From Kiritimatiellota bacterium B12222 (lineage in GTDB: Bacteria > Verrucomicrobiota > Kiritimatiellia > SS1-B-03-39 > UBA6053): a stretch of 64,000 nucleotides of DNA. Position 1 is the stretch's first letter. Each line of letters opens with the position of its first letter. The notes beneath the pieces were generated by a model, which was not told the DNA's origin, ran no database searches, and was given only the letters and a program-made list of their open reading frames with translations. The translations under genes and the position numbers were made by a program. The stretch is from NCBI GenBank assembly GCA_029719485.1, contig CP120722.1, positions 1,178,001-1,242,000 of the forward strand, written 5' to 3'. Below are positions 26,141 to 34,959 of the stretch, piece after piece.

Positions 26141-26245
26141 ATTCACTAAACGTGAAAAGGGTCTGAAACTTACAGCAAATATAAGATTGTTTTGTGAAGG
26201 TGTTCAAAGCTTGCGGAAGTGAAGGTGGGCTGGTAGGTTTTGGAC

Positions 26246-26809
26246 ATGAAGTCCATCTTTCCTTTGTCTTTTCTCTCTGTTTTATTGTTTACGGCTTGTA
26301 CCTCTGTACCCGACCCAGATCATCAGCCCACTATGAGTCAAAAAGACTGTAGTGAGCGTATTGAAGCGAGTTTGGAATTCTCGTCTCTGCCAGGCCAAAC
26401 GCTTAATTTTATCAATTATATGGCGTCGAATCCGACCACAGACATGGAAGTGTTTTTTGAAGCCTTAGGTAAAAATATTTCGAGCACGCTGTTGGTCATT
26501 CGGGATCCTTACGCACAGGTCATCAGTATCCGGATTAATACAAATATGACTACGTTTACGCCTGCATGGAACGACCGTTTGGTGGAAGGGAAATCTTTTG
26601 TCTGTATGGAAGATGTGGTGGACACCCAAATGGTGGGTGACTTTTTGCGTGTGCAAATTGATGCTCCCAACATTGCGAGTGGGTATTTCTACATCATGTG
26701 CAAAGAAATTGAAGGTCGGAATTTGTCCGAACAAGTTTTTGTGGACTATTTCCGTCCGGGGGATGCTCCTGCAAAAATATCGATCGAAGCCTTATCCGGT
26801 TTGTTGTAA
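26246..26809 (+). CDS. Lipoprotein of unknown function
   Basis: 187 aa from ATG 26246; an upstream in-frame TTG at 26240 is less likely. The lipobox is LLFTAC near residues 13-18, so it should be lipid-anchored. The mature part (about 165 residues) has no motif I recognise; it looks like an alternating beta/alpha globular domain with few charged clusters. It diverges from the chalcone-isomerase-like gene, with a 105-nt gap between starts, and converges on the membrane-protein gene ending at 26818. Confidence 0.7.
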   Translation: MKSIFPLSFLSVLLFTACTSVPDPDHQPTMSQKDCSERIEASLEFSSLPGQTLNFINYMASNPTTDMEVFFEALGKNISSTLLVIRDPYAQVISIRINTNMTTFTPAWNDRLVEGKSFVCMEDVVDTQMVGDFLRVQIDAPNIASGYFYIMCKEIEGRNLSEQVFVDYFRPGDAPAKISIEALSGLL

Positions 26810-26817
26810 TCGTGTAC

Positions 26818-27243
26818 TTAGGTAAGCGTTGTTGAGCAAACGGACGCTAAGAGCAGAGCTCTGGCTGTCCATAAGACGGTGCGAATCCAATTGGTATGAA
26901 GTAAATATCGTTGCTGTTGCGCATTGAATTCGAGTTGCAACTTTTGATGGGTGGGCACTTGGAGCAGGAAAGTGCTCAGCCAAATGACCACCAAAAAACT
27001 TAATCCGAGTAAGCTGGTGTAGGAAGGGGCGGCGAGCGCCCACCATGCTTGTATTCCCATTTCTGCCAGCATTACAGGAATGACCACTCTACCCATGCGA
27101 TGGGTGTATTCCGCATGGCCTGCTTTCGTATCCGCTCCGTTGCTGTGATGTAGCATCGGATAGTGAACGAGTTGCACAAACCAAATGATCCCGGTCATGT
27201 AGGCCGCACAGAAAAACTGTGCGCAGATGAGCATGGGGGTCAT
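26818..27243 (-). CDS. Four-pass membrane protein
   Basis: 141 aa. Hydrophobic segments occur near 5-22, 52-68, 74-95 and 117-138. The motif IWFVQLVHYPMLHH in the first part and QVPTHQKLQL before the last segment recur in a family of small uncharacterised bacterial membrane proteins. It overlaps the 3' end of the large secreted-protein gene by 4 nt (ATGA), so the pair is translationally coupled. Confidence 0.7.
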   Translation of the reverse strand: MTPMLICAQFFCAAYMTGIIWFVQLVHYPMLHHSNGADTKAGHAEYTHRMGRVVIPVMLAEMGIQAWWALAAPSYTSLLGLSFLVVIWLSTFLLQVPTHQKLQLEFNAQQQRYLLHTNWIRTVLWTARALLLASVCSTTLT

Positions 27244-29243
27244 TCTTCTGGAACGGTGAACTCAATGAGACCATCAATTTCAAAGACCAGATCCTTACGA
27301 ACGGAGACGCTCATGCTTTGTTTGATCAGGTTGAATAAGGGGCTGAAGTCTGGAAGCTCTAAGTCCTCATTTTCATTTTGGAACATGCCTAAGGTGGCCT
27401 GCATGACCTGAATCGATGCGTTCTGTTGTTCGGCACTGACGTATTCAATGGCGGTGGCATGAGGAAGTAATTTTTGACGAATGCTTTGATAGTCGGGTGT
27501 ATGGGCCATACGTAGGCTTGCATCTTTGCTGGCGTGTACGGCTTGTTTGAGCAATTCATCATCACCGATGGCTAAAATAATATATCCATCGAGGTAGGTA
27601 TAGCTGATGATGTTTTTGAATTTTCCACCCTGTAGGTTGTCAGGAATGGGGTAGAATAATTCTTGTTCTTCGAATAAGACGGATTCTATTTCTCCGTTGG
27701 GATGAAAGCGGTTGCCCAGGCGTTCAAAGGCGTCTTGAATCTGGGCCTCATCTTTCATGCCGAAAGCCAAGAGATAATTTTGTCCACCGGTGGGGTGCTC
27801 CATTTGAACCTGCATGATTTGGCTGAGATCGCCCTCTTCGGTGGCTTGAATCATTTTTTCAATAACTTCAGGATCGAAGGTTTGCACAAATACGCATTTT
27901 CCGTTGAGTTGATCGAGGAATTGGAGTTTGAGATCAAAACCTACTTGTCCGGAGGCGAGCATACGACCGAGTCCCATGGCTGCGGCAGCTTGTGGGGCGA
28001 TCCCCATCATTTCTGTTTCCAGTCGCGACCATCCTTCACCTAAATTCCAATTAAAGCAGGAGAGTTTACTGAAGTTCTGATGAACGAAAGGAGGGAGAAT
28101 TGCAGGTTCTTCATTGGGATCGATGATGATGCGTGAAATGGCGCATTCGCGGTTGAATCCATAACGCCCACGAATACGGAAGCCTTCTGGATCGAGTTGG
28201 CTGCCGATGACATAGGGGAGCATGGCATCGAAGGCTAACCATTCGATCACTTTTTTAGGTTCAGGAAGTTTTCCGAATATGGATGCGTCGTTATTTTGTG
28301 CCGAAGCGGTTTCGGCAATTTCCAACAATAAAGGTTCCAGAGGCGCAAAGTTGAAATACAACAAGTGGTCGGTGTTACCCATGAATGTGCTGGCTTCTTG
28401 GAAGGCTTGGCGATTTGCAAGAGATGCTTTTAACGGAGTGCTGAGGTTTTGAAGAGCGTCGAGCAGTCCGGTCCGTGAAAGGCTGACCACCAAGACATCT
28501 TGTTGAATCGCCCAGTTGAGGGAGGGTGCGTCTTCATTTTCTTCGCTGATGATGCGATAAAGGGTTACGCCGTTTAGATCCTTTTTTTCGATTTGGATGT
28601 CATCTTCCTCTTCCTCATCCATGAGTTCGGTGAGCCAGGTTTCGATTTGCTTTTCCAAGGCGGGAGCATCTTTGATGTCGGCCCAAAATCTAAATTGACC
28701 CAAGATGCTATTGAGCTCTTGCAGGTCCAAGAGGTCTTCCTCTGCTTGGCGTTTTATACGGTTTTCGAGCTCTTCTTCTGTGAGTTCTTCATCTGTAAGG
28801 AATTCATTGTCATTCCCGTAGGTCAGTTGGAGAGTTTTCCTAATTTTGCCGTTTACTTGGAAAACCTTGAGGACGTCTTGGAAGTTTCCTACGGAGACTG
28901 CGACATCTCCACTGAGATGATCGGTGATATTTTTCCAGTTTTTTTCAGCCCCGTCGATAAACGCGTTTACGTCTTCGAGGCTGGGGGTGTCTTCGTCCAG
29001 GTCGATCGTATCATCGGATTCCAAACCAATTTGATAAAGTTGGAGAATGAGGTTTTTCCAGCCTAAGTCCTTGATGGCGTTAAAGGCGGGGGTTTCATTG
29101 ATCCGTTGCAGGTAACCAGGAAAATCCCGGGTTTCCATGTAGAGAAAGCTATCTGCAGGAACTTGTTTGGAAAATTGACCTGCGGAGGTGCGGATGCAAA
29201 TTCCCGCCAGTACGATGAGGGAAAAACGGACGAGAATATGCAT
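27240..29243 (-). CDS. Large exported protein (DUF3352-like)
   Basis: 667 aa. Signal peptide at about 1-21 (cleavage near SA-GQ). The mature N-terminus VPADSFLYMETRDFPGYLQRI resembles DUF3352-type proteins, which begin with a vPadt..y.....d pattern and contain repeated alpha/beta units. Two acidic stretches are present near 77-90 and 155-175 and 210-225. Such proteins are widespread in Verrucomicrobia and Planctomycetes and of unknown function. AGGAG is 6 nt before the ATG. Co-transcribed with the small gene at 29264, and coupled to the membrane protein downstream. Confidence 0.7.
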   Translation of the reverse strand: MHILVRFSLIVLAGICIRTSAGQFSKQVPADSFLYMETRDFPGYLQRINETPAFNAIKDLGWKNLILQLYQIGLESDDTIDLDEDTPSLEDVNAFIDGAEKNWKNITDHLSGDVAVSVGNFQDVLKVFQVNGKIRKTLQLTYGNDNEFLTDEELTEEELENRIKRQAEEDLLDLQELNSILGQFRFWADIKDAPALEKQIETWLTELMDEEEEDDIQIEKKDLNGVTLYRIISEENEDAPSLNWAIQQDVLVVSLSRTGLLDALQNLSTPLKASLANRQAFQEASTFMGNTDHLLYFNFAPLEPLLLEIAETASAQNNDASIFGKLPEPKKVIEWLAFDAMLPYVIGSQLDPEGFRIRGRYGFNRECAISRIIIDPNEEPAILPPFVHQNFSKLSCFNWNLGEGWSRLETEMMGIAPQAAAAMGLGRMLASGQVGFDLKLQFLDQLNGKCVFVQTFDPEVIEKMIQATEEGDLSQIMQVQMEHPTGGQNYLLAFGMKDEAQIQDAFERLGNRFHPNGEIESVLFEEQELFYPIPDNLQGGKFKNIISYTYLDGYIILAIGDDELLKQAVHASKDASLRMAHTPDYQSIRQKLLPHATAIEYVSAEQQNASIQVMQATLGMFQNENEDLELPDFSPLFNLIKQSMSVSVRKDLVFEIDGLIEFTVPEE

Positions 29244-29263
29244 GGGAGCTCCTGGGATCTATT

Positions 29264-29482
29264 TTAAAATTCAGAGGTTTCGTTCAAATGTTCAATAAGG
29301 GTAAAGGCGAGAGTCGCTTGTTCGTTCCGGGTGAACTCTTTTTCCAGAGTGGCCACCATATCGCGGATTTTTTTGCCGCTGTCTGAATCTTCAGTGAACA
29401 GGCGACGGGCCTGATCCATTTGATGTTGGTTAAAGCAATAGACGGATTTTCCGCCAGTAAGATCGATAGGTTTGAGAGACAT
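29264..29482 (-). CDS. Small conserved-looking cytoplasmic protein
   Basis: 72 aa, mostly helical (QMDQARRLFTEDSDSGKKIR, LEKEFTRNEQATLAFTLIEH) with no membrane segment and no recognised family. It starts 6 nt after the stop of the A-type Fe-S gene, with AGGA formed across the iscA stop codon, so it is co-transcribed and probably real despite its size. A link with Fe-S assembly is only suggested by position. Confidence 0.6.
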   Translation of the reverse strand: MSLKPIDLTGGKSVYCFNQHQMDQARRLFTEDSDSGKKIRDMVATLEKEFTRNEQATLAFTLIEHLNETSEF

Positions 29483-29488
29483 CGTGGT

Positions 29489-29812
29489 TTATCCTGCGAA
29501 GCTTGCGCCACAACCGCATGAGCCGCTGGCGTTGGGGTTGGTGAACCGAAATCCGGAACGAATGAGGTCATCGCTGAAATCGATATTCAAACCTTCGAGG
29601 AAGATGGCGCTCCCTTCATCGGTGACGATGCGCAGGTCTTCGGTTTCAAAGACGGCGACATCTTCGGATGAAAAGTCAGTATCTACGGCTGCGGTGTAGG
29701 TCATGCCTGAGCAACCGCCCGGAATCACATTGATGCGTAAGAAGCCGCCTTCACCTAAGTCAAGCTTGGCGAGCTCGCCTTGTGCACGTTCGGTAATGGT
29801 AATTTGAGTCAT
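29489..29812 (-). CDS. A-type iron-sulfur cluster carrier
   Basis: 107 aa. The three conserved cysteines are present: C34 in PGGCSGMTY and C99/C101 in SCGCGASF, the IscA/SufA/ErpA signature. These proteins carry Fe-S clusters to apo-enzymes. A strong AGGAG lies 7 nt upstream of the ATG. It heads a likely four-gene transcript that includes a small protein and the DUF3352-like protein. Which of ErpA, IscA or SufA it corresponds to cannot be decided. Confidence 0.93.
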   Translation of the reverse strand: MTQITITERAQGELAKLDLGEGGFLRINVIPGGCSGMTYTAAVDTDFSSEDVAVFETEDLRIVTDEGSAIFLEGLNIDFSDDLIRSGFRFTNPNASGSCGCGASFAG

Positions 29813-29893
29813 AGTTTATCTCCTGAAAATAGTGAGTTGCAGATTAGTGCAGGAGACGGATGATGTCAAGCGAGGTGGGGGAAAGTTAGAGGG

Positions 29894-30715
29894 TCAACCC
29901 CGCTCGGCACTTGGAGGGTGTTTCCAGAATTTTCGATAGGTTCGGGTGAAGTATTGAGGATCCTGAAATCCGCAGGTCATGGCGATTTCTTTGACGGAGC
30001 GATTGCTTTGACGAAGATAAAATCTTGCCGCTTTCATGCGAAGTTGAGTGAGGTATTGCTGCGGGGTGAGATGTGTTTGTTTGTGGAAAAGATCCCTGAA
30101 ATAATCCATATTCAGGGATACGTGCTGATGAAGGTCAGCTAAGGCGGTTGGTTCCGTGAAGTGTGAGCGCAACCAACTGGTCGCCATGCGCACTTCGGGA
30201 TGAAGGTGGTTGGGTGCGTTTTCTCCCATGCGATCAAGCGCGCGGTGGACCTTAGGATCTTCAAAAAAGTGGCTGAGAATGACCTTGAGCATGGCTTCTT
30301 GCATCAGTGCAGACGCTTTATGGGCTTGCGTGAAGTGAAACAACTCGGTCATTTTAGATTTTAGGATATCGAAGGCGAGGGGTTTTACTTCAATATCTCG
30401 TTCTAAATTTGCAAATATTCCTGAATTTGCAGAGAACACCACCCAAAGTAGATCTAAGTGTTTCTCTTGAGGGACCTGCCAGGTTCTCCACAGCCATGGG
30501 GGGACAAAGAGGGCGTGGCCAGGACCTAAAAGAGCGCGTTGGTCTTCCACCCGGTATTCTACCTCTCCTTCACAGATGAGGATGAAACGCGCGCTGGACA
30601 CCACTTCCGAACGGGTGGTGAATCCTTCATTAAAGCGCTCCATTCTCATTTGCTTCAGGGACAGTGGTGAACGCAAGATTAACGACAGGATGGCTTCAGC
30701 TGCTGGAGTTTGCAT
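29894..30715 (-). CDS. AraC-family transcriptional regulator
   Basis: 273 aa. An N-terminal cupin-like sensing domain (VEYRVEDQRALLGPGHALFVPP near 50-72) precedes two helix-turn-helix motifs in the C-terminal 100 residues (LADLHQHVSLNMDYFRDLFH and VKEIAMTCGFQDPQYFTRTY). AraC proteins of this type sense sugars. It diverges from the PEP-CTERM gene and FAD oxidoreductase gene at 30871-34434, which are plausible targets. The ATG at 30715 lacks a strong Shine-Dalgarno sequence. Confidence 0.88.
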   Translation of the reverse strand: MQTPAAEAILSLILRSPLSLKQMRMERFNEGFTTRSEVVSSARFILICEGEVEYRVEDQRALLGPGHALFVPPWLWRTWQVPQEKHLDLLWVVFSANSGIFANLERDIEVKPLAFDILKSKMTELFHFTQAHKASALMQEAMLKVILSHFFEDPKVHRALDRMGENAPNHLHPEVRMATSWLRSHFTEPTALADLHQHVSLNMDYFRDLFHKQTHLTPQQYLTQLRMKAARFYLRQSNRSVKEIAMTCGFQDPQYFTRTYRKFWKHPPSAERG

Positions 30716-30870
30716 ATCTATTGGTAGAAGAGATCTCAGGTATTTACAAGAGAGCTTTTGTAAAATCTAGGTTTTGTCCATGTTATTTGTGCTTTGCACA
30801 ATATGCAGTTACGGTCCTGTATAGTATGTTTAAATGGTCAATTGCGTTTAAAGTCTTAAAAGGAAAACCC

Positions 30871-31644
30871 ATGAATTTTACGAAAACTCTTTTTAACATG
30901 TTGGTCTTGCTGTCTGTGGCTTCGCTTGCTCAGGCGTCGACGGTTCTTTTTAATTTTGGTGGTACAACGTATGCTGGCATTAATGCGCCGGGTCACGTTG
31001 ATGGGGCTGCGACAGGTACGACCTGGAATACGCTGGCCGTGGATACGGGTTCAGGAATTTTGGATGAAAATGGGGCTGCAACCACTGTGGTGGTTGATTT
31101 TGGTACCTCGGCAGGAGGCGGGACCACGGTAGATTATGCGGGCGCTACAAAAAATGCAGATTACGATACCTATGGGGGGGTAAATGCGACCATTTTTCAG
31201 ACGACCCTCATGGAGGGAAATGCGGTGCGGGACTCCGGAAGTCTTGAAGGTATTGCGCTGAATGTAAGCGGATTGGCTGCCGGATCTTATGAGTTTTATT
31301 TCACCGCTCTGCGGGCAGAGACCAGTTCCAATGCTGTGAGAACTCACAATGTTTTTGCGGGCGTTGCCGCAGATGCCATCACTGATTTTTCTTCATTGTC
31401 TGTCGGGACTCTGACCAATGTTGGTTTTGGCACTGCGTCTACGCCTTGGACTGAGGGTACGAATTACATTAAAGGTCAATTTACGATTGATGGTACCCAG
31501 AATTTTTCATTGCTCACGACCTCCCCGGATTATATTGGGGTCATGAGTTCCTTGGAAATTGTGGCGATTCCGGAAGCGTCGAGTTTGATGCTTTCATTGT
31601 TTGCCTTTGTTGCCCTTGGGGTATGCTGTCGCCGCAAAGTTTAA
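30871..31644 (+). CDS. PEP-CTERM-type secreted protein
   Basis: 257 aa from ATG 30871 (AGGA 8 nt upstream). Signal peptide at 1-22 (cleavage near QA-ST). The mature protein is small-residue rich (G, A, T, S) and likely beta-structured. The C-terminal tail has the PEP-CTERM layout: a short IPEASS motif (IPEA rather than VPEP), a hydrophobic segment and CCRRKV. PEP-CTERM tails are processed by exosortase and are typical of biofilm/EPS-producing bacteria. Ligand or function unknown. Confidence 0.85.
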   Translation: MNFTKTLFNMLVLLSVASLAQASTVLFNFGGTTYAGINAPGHVDGAATGTTWNTLAVDTGSGILDENGAATTVVVDFGTSAGGGTTVDYAGATKNADYDTYGGVNATIFQTTLMEGNAVRDSGSLEGIALNVSGLAAGSYEFYFTALRAETSSNAVRTHNVFAGVAADAITDFSSLSVGTLTNVGFGTASTPWTEGTNYIKGQFTIDGTQNFSLLTTSPDYIGVMSSLEIVAIPEASSLMLSLFAFVALGVCCRRKV

Positions 31645-31695
31645 AGGACTTATGATGTTTCAGGTCGACTTAATACAAGACGGCTTCTTTTTCCT

Positions 31696-34434
31696 ATGAA
31701 ATCTTTGCTTGGACTGTTCCTTATGTCTTTATTTTTAACCGCTGTTCAGGCGGTAGAGTATATCCAACGTGATATTTGTGTTTATGGTGATTCCCCCGCA
31801 GCCTTGACGGCTGCGTTGCAAGCCCAATCGCAAGGAGCCTCCGTGGCCTTGATTGTGCCGGTTCAGCATATGGGAGGCATGTTGGTGGAGGGCTTGGGAA
31901 GTCAGGATGTAAATAAAAATGGGACCAAGAACGAGCAGGTGATTTCGGGTTTATCTCAAGAGTTTTACCAACGGGTGGGGGCGAAGTATGGGAAATCTGT
32001 GCAGTATCGATTTGAACCGCATGTCGCAGAAGCCGTCATTGATGAATGGTTGGCCGAAGCGGGTATCGATGTATTTCGCAACAACCGTTTGGTTGAAGAT
32101 TATCGTGCGGTGGTGAAAGAGGGGACCCGTATCGTCGAAGTACATATGGAGAATGGGAATATTTTTCGCGCATCGGTATTTATAGACGGTACGATTGAGG
32201 GGGATCTTATGAAGTGGGCCGGGGTTTCTTATGCTGTGGGCCGGGAAAGTAATGCCAGGTATGGCGAAACGCTCAATGGGATTCGGGGGAGCAACACGTA
32301 TCGTCAATTTTCGGTAAATGTTGATCCCTATATTGTGCCCGGAGATCCTGAGAGTGGGTTGATTGCGACAATTCAAGATGAGGCGTTGGGAACTCCCGGC
32401 GATGGTGATGATGGGGTGATGGGATTCTGTTTCCGCCAAACCCTCACCACCACCCCTGAGAACAAAATCTCATTTACGCCGCCCCTTGATTATGATCCGG
32501 AGAACTATGAAATTTACCGACGTTATTTTGCGGCCGGCGGATCGATTTACAAACCGGTTGCGAATTTACCCGGCAATAAAACGGATTTGGGGAGTTGGCA
32601 TGATCTTTCCGGTAACCTTTATGGTTATAACAAGGGATATCCGGATGGGTCTTATGCTGATCGCCAAGCCATTTATACCTATCACAAAAACTTTATTCAG
32701 GGCTTGTATTGGTTTTTGAGCAATGACCCCGCGGTACCCGAATCGGTGCGCGCTGAATGGGCGCAGTGGGGGTTGGCTGCGGATGAATTTACCGACAATG
32801 GGGGGTGGCCACGTACTTTGTATATTCGTGCAGGCCGGCGGATGATTTCGGATGTGGTGATTACCGAAGCGCATACCCAGGGTCAGCAGGTGGCCACGGA
32901 TTCGATCGGGGTCGCCTGGTGGCCGCCGGATATGCACCATGCCAGAAGAATTGTGAAAAATGGCTACGCCTACAATGAAGGTTTTGTGTTCGCTTCTGAT
33001 TATGTGCCATTCCCCATCCCTTACGGGGCTATTGTGCCTAAAGTTTCTGAATGTAGCAATTTGTTGGTTCCGGCCGCGTTGTCCTCCAGTTATGTGGGGT
33101 ATGGATCTATCCGCTTAGAATGGACAATGATGGTTTTGGGGCAGTCTGCGGGGGCTGCTGCTGTGGAAGCTATTCGTGCTGATGTGAGGGTACAAGAAGT
33201 GGACTATGCAAGGTTGCGGGTGGACTTACTGGCTGCCGGATTGGTTTTGAAAGTTCCTGACGATGAGTCTGAGGGGATCGGACCGGTGATTGACAATACT
33301 GACGCCACGCAATTCAGCATGTCCGGATCCTGGCAAACCAGTACCTATATTCCGGGTTATGTGGGGACGAATTACTTGCATGATGGAGATGCCCTCAAGG
33401 GGGAGTTGTCTGCAACTTTCCGTCCGGAGATTATCACGGCCGGTACTTATCGACTTTATTTGCGCTGGTCTGCTGATGATCGACGGTCCGGGGCGGTGCC
33501 GGTAACGGTTACCCATGCAAAGGGTGTTTCGGAAGTGAGTCTCAATCAAAAAGAGAAGGGGAATCAATGGAACGCCATAGGTGATTTTGAATTTGCAGAA
33601 GGGAGTGGCGGGTCGATTGAAATCAAAAATGAAGGGACGACGGGTTATGTGATAGTGGATGCGCTGAAGTTGGTGCAGGTGGATGAGTTGATCCGACCCA
33701 GACTGTCGCTGGCGGTACAGCAAAATGAGTTGTCTGAACAGGCGGAGCAGCAAGGGGATTTCTTGGTGTTGAGGGAGGGGAGTTTGGAAGGGGATTTGTT
33801 GGTGAATCTGCAGTGGGAAGGTGAGGCCTCTTTAGGGGGAGATGTAAGTGCCTTGCCACTTCAAATTACCTTAGGGTCAGGTGTGGATGTGACGAAGATT
33901 CCGGTGAGGGTCCTGAGGGATGAGCTTGCGGAAGGAGATGAGGTGCTGGGTTTAACGTTGTTGCCGGGCAGCGGCTATGATCTGAATGCTGTCCATCAGC
34001 GCGAGGTGGTTTTGAAAGATGATCCGGTTCAAAATTGGCAGGCGCGCTACTTCAGTCCAGCGGAAATTGAGCAAGGGATTGTGACCGCTTGGGAAAATGA
34101 TCCAGATCTCGATCAGCAAAACAATCTGTTTGAATTTATATTTAACCGAAATCCACGTGGTGCAGATCATGCGCAGCTGCAGGTTCGTATCGGTAAAGAA
34201 ATGGTGGGGGGGCAGCTGCAGATGTTTATGGAATTTCCGCTCAATTCGGATGCCACATTTTTATCCATTGTGATGGAGCAGACAGATGAATTAGTCGATG
34301 GGTGGAGAGAGGTCTCTGGAACGCCTGTCACCGCGGGGTGGGATACTGAAACCGGGGTGGCGCTGATGCGCTATCCGCTCTCCTTGGACCCGAAGTGTTT
34401 CTATCGATTAAAAGTAAAGTTACCTGTCCGTTAA
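31696..34434 (+). CDS. Secreted FAD-dependent oxidoreductase with golvesin-like and Calx-beta-like tail
   Basis: 912 aa. Signal peptide at 1-19, then a FAD-dependent oxidoreductase of the xanthan-lyase-associated type: DICVYGDSPAALTAALQAQS near 26-45, HMGGMLVEGLGSQDV near 60-74, and later GRRMISDVVITEAH. After about residue 515 a golvesin/xanthan-lyase C-terminal-like domain follows (IDNTDATQFSMSGSWQTSTY), then a Calx-beta-like domain (about 655-770) and a C-terminal domain of a kind common in Verrucomicrobia. Probably acts on a polysaccharide or its fragments outside the cytoplasm; the substrate is unknown. It lies 51 nt after the PEP-CTERM gene and probably shares its transcript. Confidence 0.82.
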   Translation: MKSLLGLFLMSLFLTAVQAVEYIQRDICVYGDSPAALTAALQAQSQGASVALIVPVQHMGGMLVEGLGSQDVNKNGTKNEQVISGLSQEFYQRVGAKYGKSVQYRFEPHVAEAVIDEWLAEAGIDVFRNNRLVEDYRAVVKEGTRIVEVHMENGNIFRASVFIDGTIEGDLMKWAGVSYAVGRESNARYGETLNGIRGSNTYRQFSVNVDPYIVPGDPESGLIATIQDEALGTPGDGDDGVMGFCFRQTLTTTPENKISFTPPLDYDPENYEIYRRYFAAGGSIYKPVANLPGNKTDLGSWHDLSGNLYGYNKGYPDGSYADRQAIYTYHKNFIQGLYWFLSNDPAVPESVRAEWAQWGLAADEFTDNGGWPRTLYIRAGRRMISDVVITEAHTQGQQVATDSIGVAWWPPDMHHARRIVKNGYAYNEGFVFASDYVPFPIPYGAIVPKVSECSNLLVPAALSSSYVGYGSIRLEWTMMVLGQSAGAAAVEAIRADVRVQEVDYARLRVDLLAAGLVLKVPDDESEGIGPVIDNTDATQFSMSGSWQTSTYIPGYVGTNYLHDGDALKGELSATFRPEIITAGTYRLYLRWSADDRRSGAVPVTVTHAKGVSEVSLNQKEKGNQWNAIGDFEFAEGSGGSIEIKNEGTTGYVIVDALKLVQVDELIRPRLSLAVQQNELSEQAEQQGDFLVLREGSLEGDLLVNLQWEGEASLGGDVSALPLQITLGSGVDVTKIPVRVLRDELAEGDEVLGLTLLPGSGYDLNAVHQREVVLKDDPVQNWQARYFSPAEIEQGIVTAWENDPDLDQQNNLFEFIFNRNPRGADHAQLQVRIGKEMVGGQLQMFMEFPLNSDATFLSIVMEQTDELVDGWREVSGTPVTAGWDTETGVALMRYPLSLDPKCFYRLKVKLPVR

Positions 34435-34501
34435 ACGGCAGATCCATGAGCTGATTTGAGCGGTCACCGTTCAGCTTCATCTGCGAGGTGGATGTGGCGG
34501 A

Positions 34502-34957
34502 TTAGGCCAAGAGCCCCACGATAATGCCGACGGACATTCCTGCAAAGACTTCGACCCGGGTATGGCCGAGGAGCTCTTTGAGTTTGGTTTGGGAGATATG
34601 GTGTTCCGTCATCACTTCTTCCACGATTTGGTTGAGGATGGCGGCTTGTTCCCCTGCGGCCCGGCGTACGCTTTGGGCGTCGAACATTACGATGAGCGCA
34701 AACCAGAGTGCTAAAGCAAAAATGGAGCTGGTGAATCCGTTTTGGATTCCAATTTTAGTGGCGAGGCCGCACACACTGGCGGAATGCGCGGAGGGCATGC
34801 CACCGGTGCTGACAAAATAGGTAAAGTCGAAACGTTTGGCTTTGATGGCTTCCGTTGAAAACTTAATGAGTTGGGCGACCATCCAAGCAATAAAGGCTGC
34901 TTTGATGGCGCCGTTCCCCCAGTCTGACTGAAAGGCCACTATGGGAAAAGTTCCCAT
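34502..34957 (-). CDS. Divergent PAP2 family (DUF212) membrane protein
   Basis: 151 aa. The phosphatase-like signature GGMPSAHSASV is at residues 52-62, followed by the helix with LVMFDAQSVRRAAGEQA-type sequence (IVMFDAQSVRRAAGEQA) and GHTRVEVFAG, the pattern of the divergent PAP2 family related to phosphatidic acid phosphatases. About three to four hydrophobic segments are present. It starts 2 nt after the kinase gene stop, so it is co-transcribed. The lipid or pyrophosphate substrate is unknown. Confidence 0.88.
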   Translation of the reverse strand: MGTFPIVAFQSDWGNGAIKAAFIAWMVAQLIKFSTEAIKAKRFDFTYFVSTGGMPSAHSASVCGLATKIGIQNGFTSSIFALALWFALIVMFDAQSVRRAAGEQAAILNQIVEEVMTEHHISQTKLKELLGHTRVEVFAGMSVGIIVGLLA

Positions 34958-34959
34958 AA

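Noticed and set aside
33226-33753. 175-aa minus-strand ORF within the FAD oxidoreductase gene
   Set aside because: Antisense shadow with no family features.
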